The notes: generated by a model not told the origin, from the sequence alone. 64,000 nt of DNA from Halovenus marina (GCF_051414115.1 NZ_JBLKNZ010000001.1:558001-622000); one strand, 5' to 3'. Positions 1 to 8,908 are shown, counted from the stretch's first letter. Program-made: numbers and translations.

Positions 1-66
1 TGGAACCTATCACCAAGTGTAGATTCCACTATGGCTGTTGCATCTATCATACGCAGGTAATTAGTG

Positions 67-336
67 CTATACAGAGGCTATCGGCGGGTCGTTCTCCCGG
101 TCGACTACCGGTAAATCGGGTTCGTTCTCCGTGCAGGCTTCAACAGTTTCGAGGTCGCGGTTTGTGTCTTCGAGCGCGCCGCTGGGTAAGTCCCAGTAGG
201 CATACGCGCCGCGGTAGTCGACGATACACTGGAACGGGGTTTCCTCGGGAAGCGTAGAGCGAACACCCGGTTATTCGGTTTCTACGAATGCGCGCACTTT
301 CGCCGCGTCCAAGCCTTCAAGATTACATTCATCAAG
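67..336 (-). pseudogene. Degenerate gene remnant next to tRNA-Pro
   Basis: Reading the minus strand from about 336 down to 67 gives one reading frame of protein-like composition (acidic, haloarchaeal codon use) that is broken by an in-frame TAA at 271-273 and has no usable start codon. The distal part, about 67 codons ending with a TAG at 67-69, encodes a stretch containing CIVDYRGAYAYWDLP. I do not recognise the family. The position downstream of a tRNA gene suggests debris of an old integration event, which is inference. It could also be chance coding potential in a high-G+C spacer. Confidence 0.35.
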
Positions 337-388
337 CGAGGTGTTTCACCGAGTGCGAACGAAGTGAGCACTCGGCTTTTTCCCCAAG

Positions 389-450
389 TTTTTGCGCAAG
401 TGGTGCCCGCAGTGAGCCAGCGGCTCACGAGGACACCCGCCGCGCAAAAA
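389..450. repeat. Nested inverted repeat downstream of tRNA-Pro
   Basis: The arms TTTTTGCGC (389-397) and GCGCAAAAA (442-450) enclose a second palindrome, GTGAGCC/GGCTCAC (412-427). Just to the left, CCGAGTGC and GCACTCGG form another hairpin around 347-375 followed by a T-rich run. On the minus strand these lie directly behind the tRNA, so they may end its transcript; a small non-autonomous repeat element is the other reading. Confidence 0.45.
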
Positions 451-457
451 GTGGGAG

Positions 458-530
458 TGGGACCGCCCGGATTTGAACCGGGGTTGCGGGCACCCAAGGC
501 CCGGAGGATACCAAGCTACCCCACGGTCCC
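458..530 (-). tRNA. tRNA-Pro (UGG)
   Basis: The minus strand folds into a full 73-nt cloverleaf. The acceptor stem pairs GGGACCG with CGGTCCC and is followed by discriminator A. The anticodon stem CGGGC/GCCCG carries the loop CTTGGGT, giving anticodon UGG, and the T arm contains GGTTCAAATCC. No intron is present and CCA is not encoded, as is usual in archaea. It decodes CCA and, by wobble, other proline codons. Confidence 0.95.
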
Positions 531-631
531 GCACGTGGAACTGAGGCGGTGACGGGTGTAAGCGTTTCGTTGCTAGATTCCCGTCGTTGTTCAGGCACAA
601 AGGTTTACTCGGTTGCTTCCGGAGTTGAGGT

Positions 632-1696
632 ATGTCCTGGTCACAGCGCACGTACGTCCTCGCCGCCTTGCTCGCGGTAGTCGCGCTCGTGACGACGTTT
701 TTGCTGTTCGACATCTTCTCGGCGGTGTTCTTTGCGATTACCGTCGCGTACATCCTCTATCCAGTTCGGTCGTTTCTGCGCAGGCGTGGCCTCAGCTCGC
801 GACTCGCCGCCGGTCTCAGTACGCTGCTCGCGCTGGTCGCCGTCGTCGTTCTCTTCTCGCCGCTTATCGTCTCGATTTACGTCCGCCGCTCTGAGTTCTT
901 CGAGTTTCTCGAAGAGTTGCCCGAAACGCTGTCGGGGTCGTTCGTCGGGATGGAGTACGAGATCGACGTCGGACAGACACTAGAGCAAGCCGAGGTGATA
1001 CTGCAGGACGCGGCCGTGGACCTACTCGCACAGATGCCGGTCATCTTGCTCAACTTCTTCGTGTTCATCCTCGTCGTCTACGCCCTGCTCTTGCGACCCG
1101 ACGCGGTTCGGGCGGCGATTCTCAAGCCCGTCCCGGTGCAGTATCAGGATATCGTCTTTGCCTTCCACAGACGAACGCGCTCGATCCTGTATGCGATCTA
1201 CGTCCTTCAGGCGGCAGTCGGGCTCGGGACCTTCCTGATCGGCTACCCCTTCTTCATCCTGATGGGGTACGACTCCGCCTTCACCCTCGCCGTCATGGGG
1301 GGGATCCTGCAGTTCGTCCCCGTTGCCGGGCCGATTCTGGTGCTGGCCGGGCTCGCGGGCCTCGAACTCGTCGCCGGTGAGGTGGTTCGCGCAGCGCTCG
1401 TGTTCGGTCTCGGTGGACTCCTCGTTGGCGTGCTTCCTGACGTGCTGATCCGGCCGCGTCTCGCGCGTCTCACTGCCGGAATCCCGGGAAGTCTCTACTT
1501 CGTCGGCTTTTTCGGTGGACTGCTCTCTGTCGGCGCGCTCGGCATCATCGCTGGCCCACTCGCCGTCGCACTGGTCGCGGAGGCGGTGCGTCTGCTGGTC
1601 CACGACTCCGCTTCGGCCGCCGAGCAACAGGGACTCGAATACGTCGAACAGCCAGCTATCCCTCGATCGGACGACCAGCCGCCTTCCACTGAGTGA
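632..1696 (+). CDS. AI-2E family (UPF0118) membrane permease
   Basis: A 354-residue polytopic membrane protein. Two hydrophobic helices at about residues 8-45, a pair at about 60-85, then a soluble segment and four to five C-terminal helices rich in glycine (for example the stretch around PVAGPILVLAGLAG) match the AI-2E/PerM permease family. Members export or exchange small molecules; the true substrate in haloarchaea is unknown, and a quorum-sensing role should not be assumed. The last 60 residues are a hydrophilic cytoplasmic tail. The 3' end overlaps convergently with the rhodanese gene on the other strand by about 40 bp. The ATG lies about 27 nt after an AT-rich box (around 600-610), suggesting a leaderless transcript. 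Confidence 0.85.
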   Translation: MSWSQRTYVLAALLAVVALVTTFLLFDIFSAVFFAITVAYILYPVRSFLRRRGLSSRLAAGLSTLLALVAVVVLFSPLIVSIYVRRSEFFEFLEELPETLSGSFVGMEYEIDVGQTLEQAEVILQDAAVDLLAQMPVILLNFFVFILVVYALLLRPDAVRAAILKPVPVQYQDIVFAFHRRTRSILYAIYVLQAAVGLGTFLIGYPFFILMGYDSAFTLAVMGGILQFVPVAGPILVLAGLAGLELVAGEVVRAALVFGLGGLLVGVLPDVLIRPRLARLTAGIPGSLYFVGFFGGLLSVGALGIIAGPLAVALVAEAVRLLVHDSASAAEQQGLEYVEQPAIPRSDDQPPSTE

Positions 1697-2450
1697 GACT
1701 CCCCTCGTAGAAAGCGAGGCGCTCGAATCCAAGCCAGCGAAGCACCCAGTAGGTGTGACTGATCCGCCGAGCGGTGTTGCAGTACAGCAACACCCGACGG
1801 TCGCGGCTGATGTCTCGCTCGGCGAGAAGCGCGTCGATGCGGTCACGGGGGAGTAGCCCGCGGCTCTCGTCGTCGACGAGTTCCCGCCAGTCGAGTCTGA
1901 CGGCGCCGGGGATGTGCCCCTCCTCGTACTCCCACTGCTCGCGCGTGTCGACGATGACCGTTTCCTCGTCGTCGACCGCCGACTCGACAGCATCGATGCC
2001 GACGAGTGGCGTCTCTGCCGGCGGTGCTCCCTCGTAGGTCGTCGGATCGACGGTCGGCGAGTCGCTCGTCACGTCGTGCTCGCGTTGCCACGCGCTGAAA
2101 TCCCCGTCCAGAAGGTGGAGTCGCTCGACTGGATGACCGTACAGCAGGGCGGTGACGAGAAACCGAGCGGCGAACACGCCGTGGTGGTCGTCGTACGCGA
2201 CGAGGTGGTCCTCGCGCGTGATTCCGCGGTCGCCCAGCAGTGTCGCAAACGCCTCCTCACCGGGCAACATCCCCGTGTCGCCGCCACCCTCCGCAGCGTG
2301 TTTGTCCGCGCGAAACTGGTCGAAGGGGATGTTGACCGCACCGGGGATGTGACCGATCCCGTCGAATTCCCACGCGTCTCGCACGTCGACGACCCGGACG
2401 CTGTTGAGGCGCTCTGCCAGCGTCGCTGCCGAAATAACGAGTTCACTCAT
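1656..2450 (-). CDS. tssB: Sulfurtransferase with two rhodanese domains (TssB-like)
   Basis: A 264-residue protein with two tandem rhodanese domains (about 1-125 and 145-264). The N-terminal domain is the inactive type; the C-terminal one has the active-site loop YCNTARR with the catalytic cysteine at about residue 224. Such enzymes move sulfane sulfur from thiosulfate or 3-mercaptopyruvate to cyanide or another thiol acceptor in the cytoplasm. The start at 2450 (MSELVIS) is preferred over an in-frame GTG/ATG about 24 nt earlier because homologues begin there. It is divergent from a second sulfurtransferase at 2703, the tssA/tssB pair arrangement known in haloarchaea. Substrate not determined by sequence. 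Confidence 0.85.
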   Translation of the reverse strand: MSELVISAATLAERLNSVRVVDVRDAWEFDGIGHIPGAVNIPFDQFRADKHAAEGGGDTGMLPGEEAFATLLGDRGITREDHLVAYDDHHGVFAARFLVTALLYGHPVERLHLLDGDFSAWQREHDVTSDSPTVDPTTYEGAPPAETPLVGIDAVESAVDDEETVIVDTREQWEYEEGHIPGAVRLDWRELVDDESRGLLPRDRIDALLAERDISRDRRVLLYCNTARRISHTYWVLRWLGFERLAFYEGSLTQWKAAGRPIEG

Positions 2451-2702
2451 CACCGAACCTTTTGTACCCATCACAATGAACGTGTCTCTCTTTGCAACTC
2501 GAAGATATCAGCAAAAATTGCGACATCTGTCGATCCAGCGGCGTCACGCTGAACTCCGGGACTATTGGGGAGACTGCTTCGCAGTCCCCGCACAACCGCT
2601 GTCCCAGATAGTCACAATATCTGCCGCCAGAGGGGAGGAGTGGCGTATGATGCCGGGTGAAACACGACTTTATGCATGGCACTACTATTGGTAGATGGAA
2701 TC

Positions 2703-3563
2703 ATGAGTGAGAGTGAATACGCGAAGGACGTGCTCGTCTCGGCGGATTGGGTCGAGCAGCACCTCGACGAATTCGAGAGCGACGACCCCGATTATCGACT
2801 GGTCGAGGTCGACGTAGACACGGAACTGTACGACGAGAGCCACGCGCCCGGTGCGATTGGCTTTAACTGGGAGACGCAACTCCAGGACCAGACGACCCGA
2901 GATATTCTGACGAAGGAGGACTTCGAGAATCTGCTTGGCAGTCACGGGATCACCGAGGACTCGACGGTCGTGCTCTACGGTGACAACTCCAACTGGTTTG
3001 CCGCCTACACCTACTGGCAGTTCAAGTACTACGGTCACGACGACGTGAAACTGCTCGACGGCGGCCGCGAGTACTGGGACGAAAACGACTACCCGACGAC
3101 CGACGAGGTCCCGGACTTCCCCGTGGTGGAGTACAACGCCTCCGGCCCGCGCGAGTCCATCCGCGCCTACCGAGAGGACGTCGAGAACGCAATCGAGCGC
3201 GGACTGCCGCTCGTGGACGTTCGCTCGCCCGAGGAGTTCAGCGGCGAAATCCTCGCACCGCCAGGTCTGCAGGAGACCGCCCAGCGTGGCGGCCACATCC
3301 CCGGCGCGAAGAACATCTCGTGGGCGGCCGTGACCAACGACGACGGCACGTTCAAGGACGCCGACGAGATCAGAGAGCTGTACGCAGAGGAGGGCATCGA
3401 CGGCGAAGGCACGACCGTCGCCTACTGCCGCATCGGTGAGCGCTCGTCGGTCGCCTGGTTCGCGCTGCACGAACTGCTCGGCTACGAGGACGCCATCAAC
3501 TACGACGGCTCCTGGACCGAGTGGGGTAACCTCGTCGGCGCGCCCATCGAGAAAGGCGAGTAA
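2703..3563 (+). CDS. tssA: Thiosulfate sulfurtransferase (TssA-like)
   Basis: A 286-residue two-domain rhodanese. The second domain carries CRIGERS with the catalytic cysteine at residue 242; the first domain lacks a cysteine in the equivalent loop (YGDNSNWF). The acidic N terminus and length match haloarchaeal TssA, which uses thiosulfate as sulfur donor. The start at 2703 sits about 30 nt after a TATA-like TTTATG (around 2670), so the mRNA is probably leaderless; an earlier in-frame ATG at 2676 would lie inside the promoter and is rejected. The two divergent rhodanese genes share a 250-bp spacer and may be co-regulated. Confidence 0.9.
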   Translation: MSESEYAKDVLVSADWVEQHLDEFESDDPDYRLVEVDVDTELYDESHAPGAIGFNWETQLQDQTTRDILTKEDFENLLGSHGITEDSTVVLYGDNSNWFAAYTYWQFKYYGHDDVKLLDGGREYWDENDYPTTDEVPDFPVVEYNASGPRESIRAYREDVENAIERGLPLVDVRSPEEFSGEILAPPGLQETAQRGGHIPGAKNISWAAVTNDDGTFKDADEIRELYAEEGIDGEGTTVAYCRIGERSSVAWFALHELLGYEDAINYDGSWTEWGNLVGAPIEKGE

Positions 3564-3648
3564 CGACCTGTTTGCAGCCGAGAACTGACAACCGAACTTT
3601 TCGTCGCGGGACGATGCATACAAGCCCCTCGCAGTCGATACGCCGAGT

Positions 3649-4266
3649 ATGGACAGTACTGCCGTTCTCGATGCAGTCAACGCGAATCTGCGAACTGAAC
3701 TCTCCAGACTCGGCTCCTCGAAGTTGCTCTATGCGCTCACTGAGGGCGACATGGAGGAAGCCCCCGTTCTCACCGCACTCGCCACGCGGGCACACCACGC
3801 CGCGGCAGTGCTCGACGCGTGGGGCGACAAGGGCGGAGCGGGAGCGGTGTTTTCCGACGCGGCGGACGTGGTCAACGACCAGTACGACGAGATCAGGACA
3901 GTGCTCTCTGAACACGACCCCGGCGAGCGTCCGCAGATGATCGAAGCGATGAGCGAGTTCGAGGGCGTCGAACAGCGACTCGGTGCGGTGCTCGGATGGA
4001 CGCTCGTCGCCGAGCGAACGGCCAGTCAGGCGAGCGGATTCTTCACCGGACAGGCAGACCCCGGGACTGCGAGCACGTTTCGGGCCTTCGGTGACGAGTA
4101 CGAACGACTGCGCTCGGAGGCTGCGGAGGCACTCGACGACGTCTGCGCCGACGAGGACGACTACGAGCGCGCGACTGCGGCCGCATCAGCCGCCGTCGAG
4201 GCCGCCTACGACGAGTACGTCGAGACGCTGGAATCGCTCGGCGTCAATCCGAAGCCAGTCTGCTGA
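3649..4266 (+). CDS. Rubrerythrin-like helical protein, haloarchaeal family
   Basis: A 205-residue, very acidic, almost wholly helical protein. The N-terminal segment with ELSRLGSSKLLYALTEG and the alternating Ala/Glu helices resemble a haloarchaeal family often labelled rubrerythrin-like. I do not see the paired ExxH iron-binding motifs of a true rubrerythrin, so a di-iron peroxidase function is not supported. It is a single gene with a short spacer from tssA. Function unknown. Confidence 0.6.
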   Translation: MDSTAVLDAVNANLRTELSRLGSSKLLYALTEGDMEEAPVLTALATRAHHAAAVLDAWGDKGGAGAVFSDAADVVNDQYDEIRTVLSEHDPGERPQMIEAMSEFEGVEQRLGAVLGWTLVAERTASQASGFFTGQADPGTASTFRAFGDEYERLRSEAAEALDDVCADEDDYERATAAASAAVEAAYDEYVETLESLGVNPKPVC

Positions 4267-4357
4267 CGCGCTGGTTCGTCCCACGCGTATCGACGCCTTA
4301 CTGACTTAATGTTGATGTAAAAGCATTTATTCCCCGATTGGTAATGTCGACAGACGG

Positions 4358-5989
4358 ATGGGGAAGCGCGCGCTCGCACTCGTGGGGTGTCTGGTGGTAC
4401 TGGTGTGTACTGGTGGCTGTCTGGGCTTCGGGGATACCGACGAACGATCGGAAAACGTGACGCCGACAGAGACGCCACCTGCGGGGACGGAGACACCGAC
4501 TGCCACACCAACACCGACGGAGACGCCCGAGCGGTCGAACGGGACGCTCGCGCCCGATGTCCGCGAGCAGGGCTACGCGAACTTCACTGCCGCCTTCGAG
4601 GAGTCACTCGACGATCCGACTGCCGCACGCCTCGCGACGCCCAGCGTCGACTGGTCTGTGGTCTCGCTCGCCGAGACCACCCAGGTCAGGGACACGCTCG
4701 AGATCGCGCTCACACACGAGAACGGGACCTATCATCCCATGTACGCGACCGGGACAGCGCTGGAGGCGCTCGCGGATACGATCGACGGGCCCGGCACTGC
4801 GCTCGACCGTGACTTTGTCGCTCCGGCGGCTGCAGGCAAGTTTCCACTCATCCCACCGGAGATTCGTATCGAACTCAGCGCTCCCATAGCGGGAGAGACG
4901 ATTACGCTCACCGTCGACTCGGATGTACTCGCTCAGTATGGCGCGGGCGAGATGAGTCGCGAGGCCTTCGCCGATGAAGTGCTCGCGTCTGCCGTTGCCG
5001 AGTCGGAGACGGTCAGCCCCTACGCCGACCAGCATCCCGAGCGATACCTGCCCGGCGGTGACGAGCGACCAACACTCGAGTCGACGCTGCTCGCGAACAC
5101 ACGCACGGGCGACGTCGTTCGTCTCGAACCGAAACCAATCGAGGACGCTGACGGAACCGTCGGAGTCGAGGTATTCCTCAGGGACCGGAACGCGACCGAC
5201 GAGATTGTGAGCAAGCGCGCGGGCGAACTCCTGCACGAACTGGCGCGGAACGTCAACCGAGTGGGGATGGGGAATCTGTCTGCGGACCGCGCGGGCGAGC
5301 AGCCACTGGCGTTCGTGGCGGTGACCACCCGCGGCGAGACGGCCGACGAGTGGGTGACGACCCACGCACCGCTTCCAGCACTGGACGCGTACTATCACAA
5401 CCAGACGAGCAAAGCAGCGCTTGCAGACTCGGTGACCACGCTCGCGAGTGGCCCCACGCCAGCGCAGTACCGAGCGCACACAGACCCGCTCGTGACTGGA
5501 CTGACGCGGGCAACGTATCGTGACTTTGCCGCAAAATATGGACGGGATCTCGAAGCCAGAGAGGAGACGCTGTTCGGGTGGGAACCCGACGTCGAAGTCA
5601 AGCGCGTGCAGGGACAGGCCGAATACGGGGATGCGCAGATCATGGTTGAACCCAAGGATCCCGGTCTCACCAGTCTTTACGCAGAACAGATGATTCTCAC
5701 TCTTAACGAAACAGCACCACATCTCCACCCAGAGAGAGGGATCCTCGTCTACCTAGACAATCCGACTCCTGCACACTATGAGGAAGAAGCGGGGGACCAT
5801 CTTATTTTCTTGAATACGAGTGGGGCTCTCGAACTCACGGACGAGACAATCAACCCCTGGAACTTCAGATATGATCTGAACTCACCAGAGCATTATCTGC
5901 CGCCTGGTCAGAAACGCTCGAATGACCCGTTTTTTGAGGAAGCAGGACCAGCGTACTGGGGAGATGTGCCAGTCGAAAATACGAAGTGA
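4358..5989 (+). CDS. Secreted lipoprotein of unknown function with compositionally distinct C terminus
   Basis: A 543-residue protein with a Sec-type signal ending in the lipobox CTGGC (lipidated Cys about residue 22), then a Thr/Pro-rich linker (about 28-60, TPTPTETPE) typical of haloarchaeal surface lipoproteins. The rest has no domain I recognise. Up to about base 5620 codons are strongly G/C-ending; the last 120 codons use many A/T-ending codons (GAA, ATT, CAT, AGA). The low-G+C tract continues into the 3' half of the convergent gene at 6101-7483, so both C termini may have been exchanged together. A TTTATT box about 28 nt upstream of the ATG supports the start. Confidence 0.7.
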   Translation: MGKRALALVGCLVVLVCTGGCLGFGDTDERSENVTPTETPPAGTETPTATPTPTETPERSNGTLAPDVREQGYANFTAAFEESLDDPTAARLATPSVDWSVVSLAETTQVRDTLEIALTHENGTYHPMYATGTALEALADTIDGPGTALDRDFVAPAAAGKFPLIPPEIRIELSAPIAGETITLTVDSDVLAQYGAGEMSREAFADEVLASAVAESETVSPYADQHPERYLPGGDERPTLESTLLANTRTGDVVRLEPKPIEDADGTVGVEVFLRDRNATDEIVSKRAGELLHELARNVNRVGMGNLSADRAGEQPLAFVAVTTRGETADEWVTTHAPLPALDAYYHNQTSKAALADSVTTLASGPTPAQYRAHTDPLVTGLTRATYRDFAAKYGRDLEAREETLFGWEPDVEVKRVQGQAEYGDAQIMVEPKDPGLTSLYAEQMILTLNETAPHLHPERGILVYLDNPTPAHYEEEAGDHLIFLNTSGALELTDETINPWNFRYDLNSPEHYLPPGQKRSNDPFFEEAGPAYWGDVPVENTK

Positions 5990-6100
5990 TCGACTTCCCG
6001 GTACGATTCGTCCGGATTGTTCTGTCAAGTAAATCCCTTAACTACTGACACCTCTCGGCAACTTCAATACGACATTTTCCCACCTTACTATTGAGTTCGC

Positions 6101-7483
6101 CTATCTGCAATCTGGATGCGCTGGTGGTTTGTTTTCACAGTTGTTCCTACCATCATCGCTATCACCACTGTCATCGTTTCCATCGTCATTACCATCATCG
6201 TCAGTCCCGTCTTCACCATATCCAATGATCTCATAATTATAGCATTCGACAAAGGACATCCCGCACTTCAGTGTCTTATCGAACGTACCTGAATATTGTT
6301 GATCGAGAGTCTGTGATTTCTTTCCAATCTGGTCTCCGACGTTGATTGCTTCGTATCCGAGCGCGAGAGAGTGGCGCTCCATCGCATTCTTGACACTCTC
6401 TGGCCGTGCCTTTGCGACGACTGTTGACTTATTTTCGTAGTGCTGTTGTTTGTATTCGATCCGTTTCATCTCTTCAGGCGGCATCCCGGCTTTCAGTTGT
6501 GGCACTTGCGCAAACGCGTAGATGGTGTCTTCTTCCTCATCGTCGTTGTTTCCGCCGCCTCCGCCGCCTCCGCCGCCTCCGCCCCCGCCCCCGCCGTTAC
6601 CGCCACTGTCATCGATGTTGCATTTTTGGGTCTGAGTCCAGGGGAAGGGACGTGGGTGGTCGTTGTTGTTGGGGATCATGCCTTCGCGGGGGTCGTATTT
6701 GGGGCCGCTGATGGGTCCGTTGCCGGTGTGTTCGAAGAGGTATTCGACGTTGGCGTAGCGTTGTTTGACGGTATCGCCAGGGCGGTAGGTCGCGAGTTTT
6801 TTCCAGTCGGAGGCACTGGAACAGGGGTTTGTCTTGGCGACGGTGACGGTATGCGTGGCGGTGTCGTCTTGGCCGATGGTATCAGTCGCAGTCCCGGTGA
6901 CGGTGTAGTCGCCAGGTTCGGGGAAGGCGTACTGGACGGTCAGCGTTGGGCTTGTGAGCGGGGATTCGTGTGTGGTGCCGTCGAGCGAGAGTGTGCCCTG
7001 GTCGAGTGTGAGGTCGCCGGGTGTGGCGGTGAGTGTGAACGCGCCGGTTTCGTTGACGGCGAGTGTGTCCGGCCCGGTGACAGTTGCGGTGGGGGCGTCG
7101 GCGTTGGTGACAGTCACGTACAGCGTGTCGGAGTCCTGGTTGCCGTCGTCGTCGGTGATAGTCACCGACACTGCGTAGGTGCCGTTCAGTATCGGGCGGA
7201 ATTGGGTCATCTCGCAGGTCGGACAGTCAGGTGTGATGAGCGAGCCATCTGGACGCTCGATTTCCCACTCGAAATGGGTGATGGTTCCGTCGGGTGCGAC
7301 CGATCCGCCAGCGTCGAGATAGACAGTTTGGCCCTGCTGAACGGTCTGGTCGAGACCAGCATCCGCGAGTGGTCGGTCGTCCGCGAGCGCACCGCCCACG
7401 AGTGTGCTACCCGCGAGCGTGCCACCCACAGCGAACACGAGACAGACGAGCGTGAGGGCAACCCCTCTGTGGATCCACCCCAT
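6101..7483 (-). CDS. Secreted PKD-domain protein with poly-Gly linker and low-G+C C-terminal domain
   Basis: A 460-residue exported protein. Residues 1-35 form a signal peptide; about 38-130 is a PKD domain (DAGLDQTVQQG... TITDDDGNQDSDTLYVTV), about 131-215 a second Ig/PKD-like domain. A run of about 15 glycines near residue 300 separates this from a different C-terminal domain (about 315-415) with only moderate G+C, ending in an Asp/Asn-rich tail and cysteines. PKD domains serve as extracellular spacers or binding modules. TATA TTTTATAC at 7510-7517 lies about 28 nt upstream, giving a leaderless ATG. The abrupt composition change at the glycine run suggests domain replacement. Role of the C-terminal domain unknown. 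Confidence 0.75.
   Translation of the reverse strand: MGWIHRGVALTLVCLVFAVGGTLAGSTLVGGALADDRPLADAGLDQTVQQGQTVYLDAGGSVAPDGTITHFEWEIERPDGSLITPDCPTCEMTQFRPILNGTYAVSVTITDDDGNQDSDTLYVTVTNADAPTATVTGPDTLAVNETGAFTLTATPGDLTLDQGTLSLDGTTHESPLTSPTLTVQYAFPEPGDYTVTGTATDTIGQDDTATHTVTVAKTNPCSSASDWKKLATYRPGDTVKQRYANVEYLFEHTGNGPISGPKYDPREGMIPNNNDHPRPFPWTQTQKCNIDDSGGNGGGGGGGGGGGGGGGNNDDEEEDTIYAFAQVPQLKAGMPPEEMKRIEYKQQHYENKSTVVAKARPESVKNAMERHSLALGYEAINVGDQIGKKSQTLDQQYSGTFDKTLKCGMSFVECYNYEIIGYGEDGTDDDGNDDGNDDSGDSDDGRNNCENKPPAHPDCR
6552..6598. repeat. Simple-sequence CCG/CCT tract encoding poly-glycine
   Basis: A run of CCGCCT/CCG units within the PKD-protein gene encodes about 15 consecutive glycines. Such a tract is prone to length change by slippage and to recombination, and it coincides with the point where base composition changes within the gene. 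Confidence 0.8.
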
Positions 7484-7594
7484 GATAGGACAGAGTGGCC
7501 GCCCGTTCGTATAAAAGGTTACGTATTTAGAATGTCTGGGCGCGTATCACAACGTGCGAGATCAGATCGGGGGAGACGTCGAAAACGGCGTCGA

Positions 7595-8380
7595 TTAGCT
7601 TCGGAGTGATCCGCCGTCTATCGGGAGTGCAACGCCGTTGATGAAACTCGCGCGCCCGCTGGAGAGGAAGGTGACCACGTCACCGAGTTCGCGCGGGTCG
7701 CCGATGCGACCGACGGGAACGTCTGTCCCCTTTGCCTTGTATCCTGCTTCGTAGCTCTCGTACTCGCCGCGCTCGACCGAGTCCTCGATGAGTTCCTCGA
7801 TTCTGCTTGTCTCGTGTGCGCCGGGCAGGACGGCGTTGGTCCGGATCTCGGGGGCGAACTCTCGTGAGATCGTCTTCACGAGGCCGATCACTGTCCGACG
7901 GACAGCGTTCGAGAGGACGAGGTCGTCAGCGACCTCCTGAACGGTGCGGGAGGTGATCGCGGTGATGGTTCCCGCGTCCGATTCGGCGAGGTGGGGCTGG
8001 CTCGCACGAATCGTCCAGACGGCACTCATGACGAGCAGTTCGTAGGCGCTATACCAGTCATCGTCGTCCATATCCAGGAAGGACCCGCTCGGTGGGCCGC
8101 CAGCGCTCGTGACGACGTGGTCGACCCCGCCAAAGCGCTCGACCGTCTGCTTGACGAACGCCTCGACGTGGTCGGGATCGGTGATGTCTGCCTGAATCGC
8201 GAGGACGTCGCCGCTGCCGGTGTCACGGAGACGTTCGCCAGCATCCTCGATGTGGTCTTCGGTCAGCCCGCAGATGGCGACGTTTGCACCCTCGCGAGCG
8301 AACGATTCGGCGCTCGCGTAGCCGAGGCCGCTGCTCGCTGCCGTACACAGTACTGTGTTCCCGTCCAGTTCCAGATCCAT
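7595..8380 (-). CDS. Short-chain dehydrogenase family protein lacking the YxxxK motif
   Basis: A 261-residue Rossmann-fold protein. The cofactor loop TAASSGLGYA (about residues 12-21) and the G-GG segment SAGG (about 92) are present, as is the C-terminal FLSSGRASFINGVALPIDGG found in SDR enzymes. The catalytic Tyr-x3-Lys is not seen; the corresponding region reads DLVLSNAVRR, so the tyrosine and lysine are replaced. A subgroup of prokaryotic SDRs shares this LSNAVR form, so this is probably a stable divergent subfamily and not a recent lesion. Substrate unknown. Monocistronic between the PKD protein and the TRAM gene. Confidence 0.8.
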   Translation of the reverse strand: MDLELDGNTVLCTAASSGLGYASAESFAREGANVAICGLTEDHIEDAGERLRDTGSGDVLAIQADITDPDHVEAFVKQTVERFGGVDHVVTSAGGPPSGSFLDMDDDDWYSAYELLVMSAVWTIRASQPHLAESDAGTITAITSRTVQEVADDLVLSNAVRRTVIGLVKTISREFAPEIRTNAVLPGAHETSRIEELIEDSVERGEYESYEAGYKAKGTDVPVGRIGDPRELGDVVTFLSSGRASFINGVALPIDGGSLRS

Positions 8381-8461
8381 ATCCGCGATATCGAGCAGGA
8401 GTCACTAAACGGTCACGAGATGTAGCCAGTAGCGAAAAGCGCTGAATACGGCGTCGCCCGC

Positions 8462-8908
8462 CTAACTGCCCCAGAAGTTATCGCGACTGCCCAGTTGTGG
8501 TTCGTCGTCTTCCATCTGGTCGGATTCGTCCTCGGATTCCTCGGCCTCTGTCTCGTCAGTTTCTTCGTCTTCCTCGAGTTCGAGCCGTTCGAGTTCCTCC
8601 GCCCGAGCGTGGTTCGAGCGAACCTTGGTCACTTTCACGCGAGCGCGTGCTGGCGGGAGGACACCGTCGACCATGATGATGAACCCATCCTCGGTGCGCC
8701 CGACGCCCGCGCCGCTCTCGTGAATGTCTTCGACGTCGACGACGACTTCCTCGCCGGGCTTGACCGGCTGTGACTTCAGATCCTCGATTGGCTGGTTGTA
8801 GTGATTGCACCACTCCGCGCCGCCCCGGTCACCGTAGTGTTGACATCCCATTCCCTGGATCCGTTCGCTGTAACTGGGGCAGTCGTCGGCGAGTGGACAG
8901 TCAGCCAT
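8462..8908 (-). CDS. TRAM-domain RNA-binding protein with N-terminal cysteine cluster
   Basis: A 148-residue protein. Residues 1-38 hold four cysteines (CPLADDC, C23, C34) that may bind zinc; about 50-108 is a TRAM domain (GEEVVVDVEDI... GAGVGRTEDGFIIMVDGVLPPARARVKV), a small beta-barrel that binds structured RNA such as tRNA or rRNA. The last 40 residues are acidic and probably disordered. Archaeal TRAM proteins have been proposed to act as RNA chaperones. Monocistronic. Confidence 0.9.
   Translation of the reverse strand: MADCPLADDCPSYSERIQGMGCQHYGDRGGAEWCNHYNQPIEDLKSQPVKPGEEVVVDVEDIHESGAGVGRTEDGFIIMVDGVLPPARARVKVTKVRSNHARAEELERLELEEDEETDETEAEESEDESDQMEDDEPQLGSRDNFWGS

Noticed and set aside
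3649..4266. True rubrerythrin (di-iron peroxidase)
   Set aside because: The paired ExxH iron ligands and rubredoxin cysteines are not found.
4604..5728. 374-codon minus-strand frame opposite the lipoprotein gene
   Set aside because: Rich in Arg, Val and Cys with no motif; the plus-strand frame has a clear lipobox and haloarchaeal acidic composition.
6440..7609. 389-codon plus-strand frame opposite the PKD-protein gene
   Set aside because: Composition is that of an antisense shadow (Val/Gly/Asp/Arg-rich, no domain), while the minus-strand frame has a signal peptide and PKD domains.
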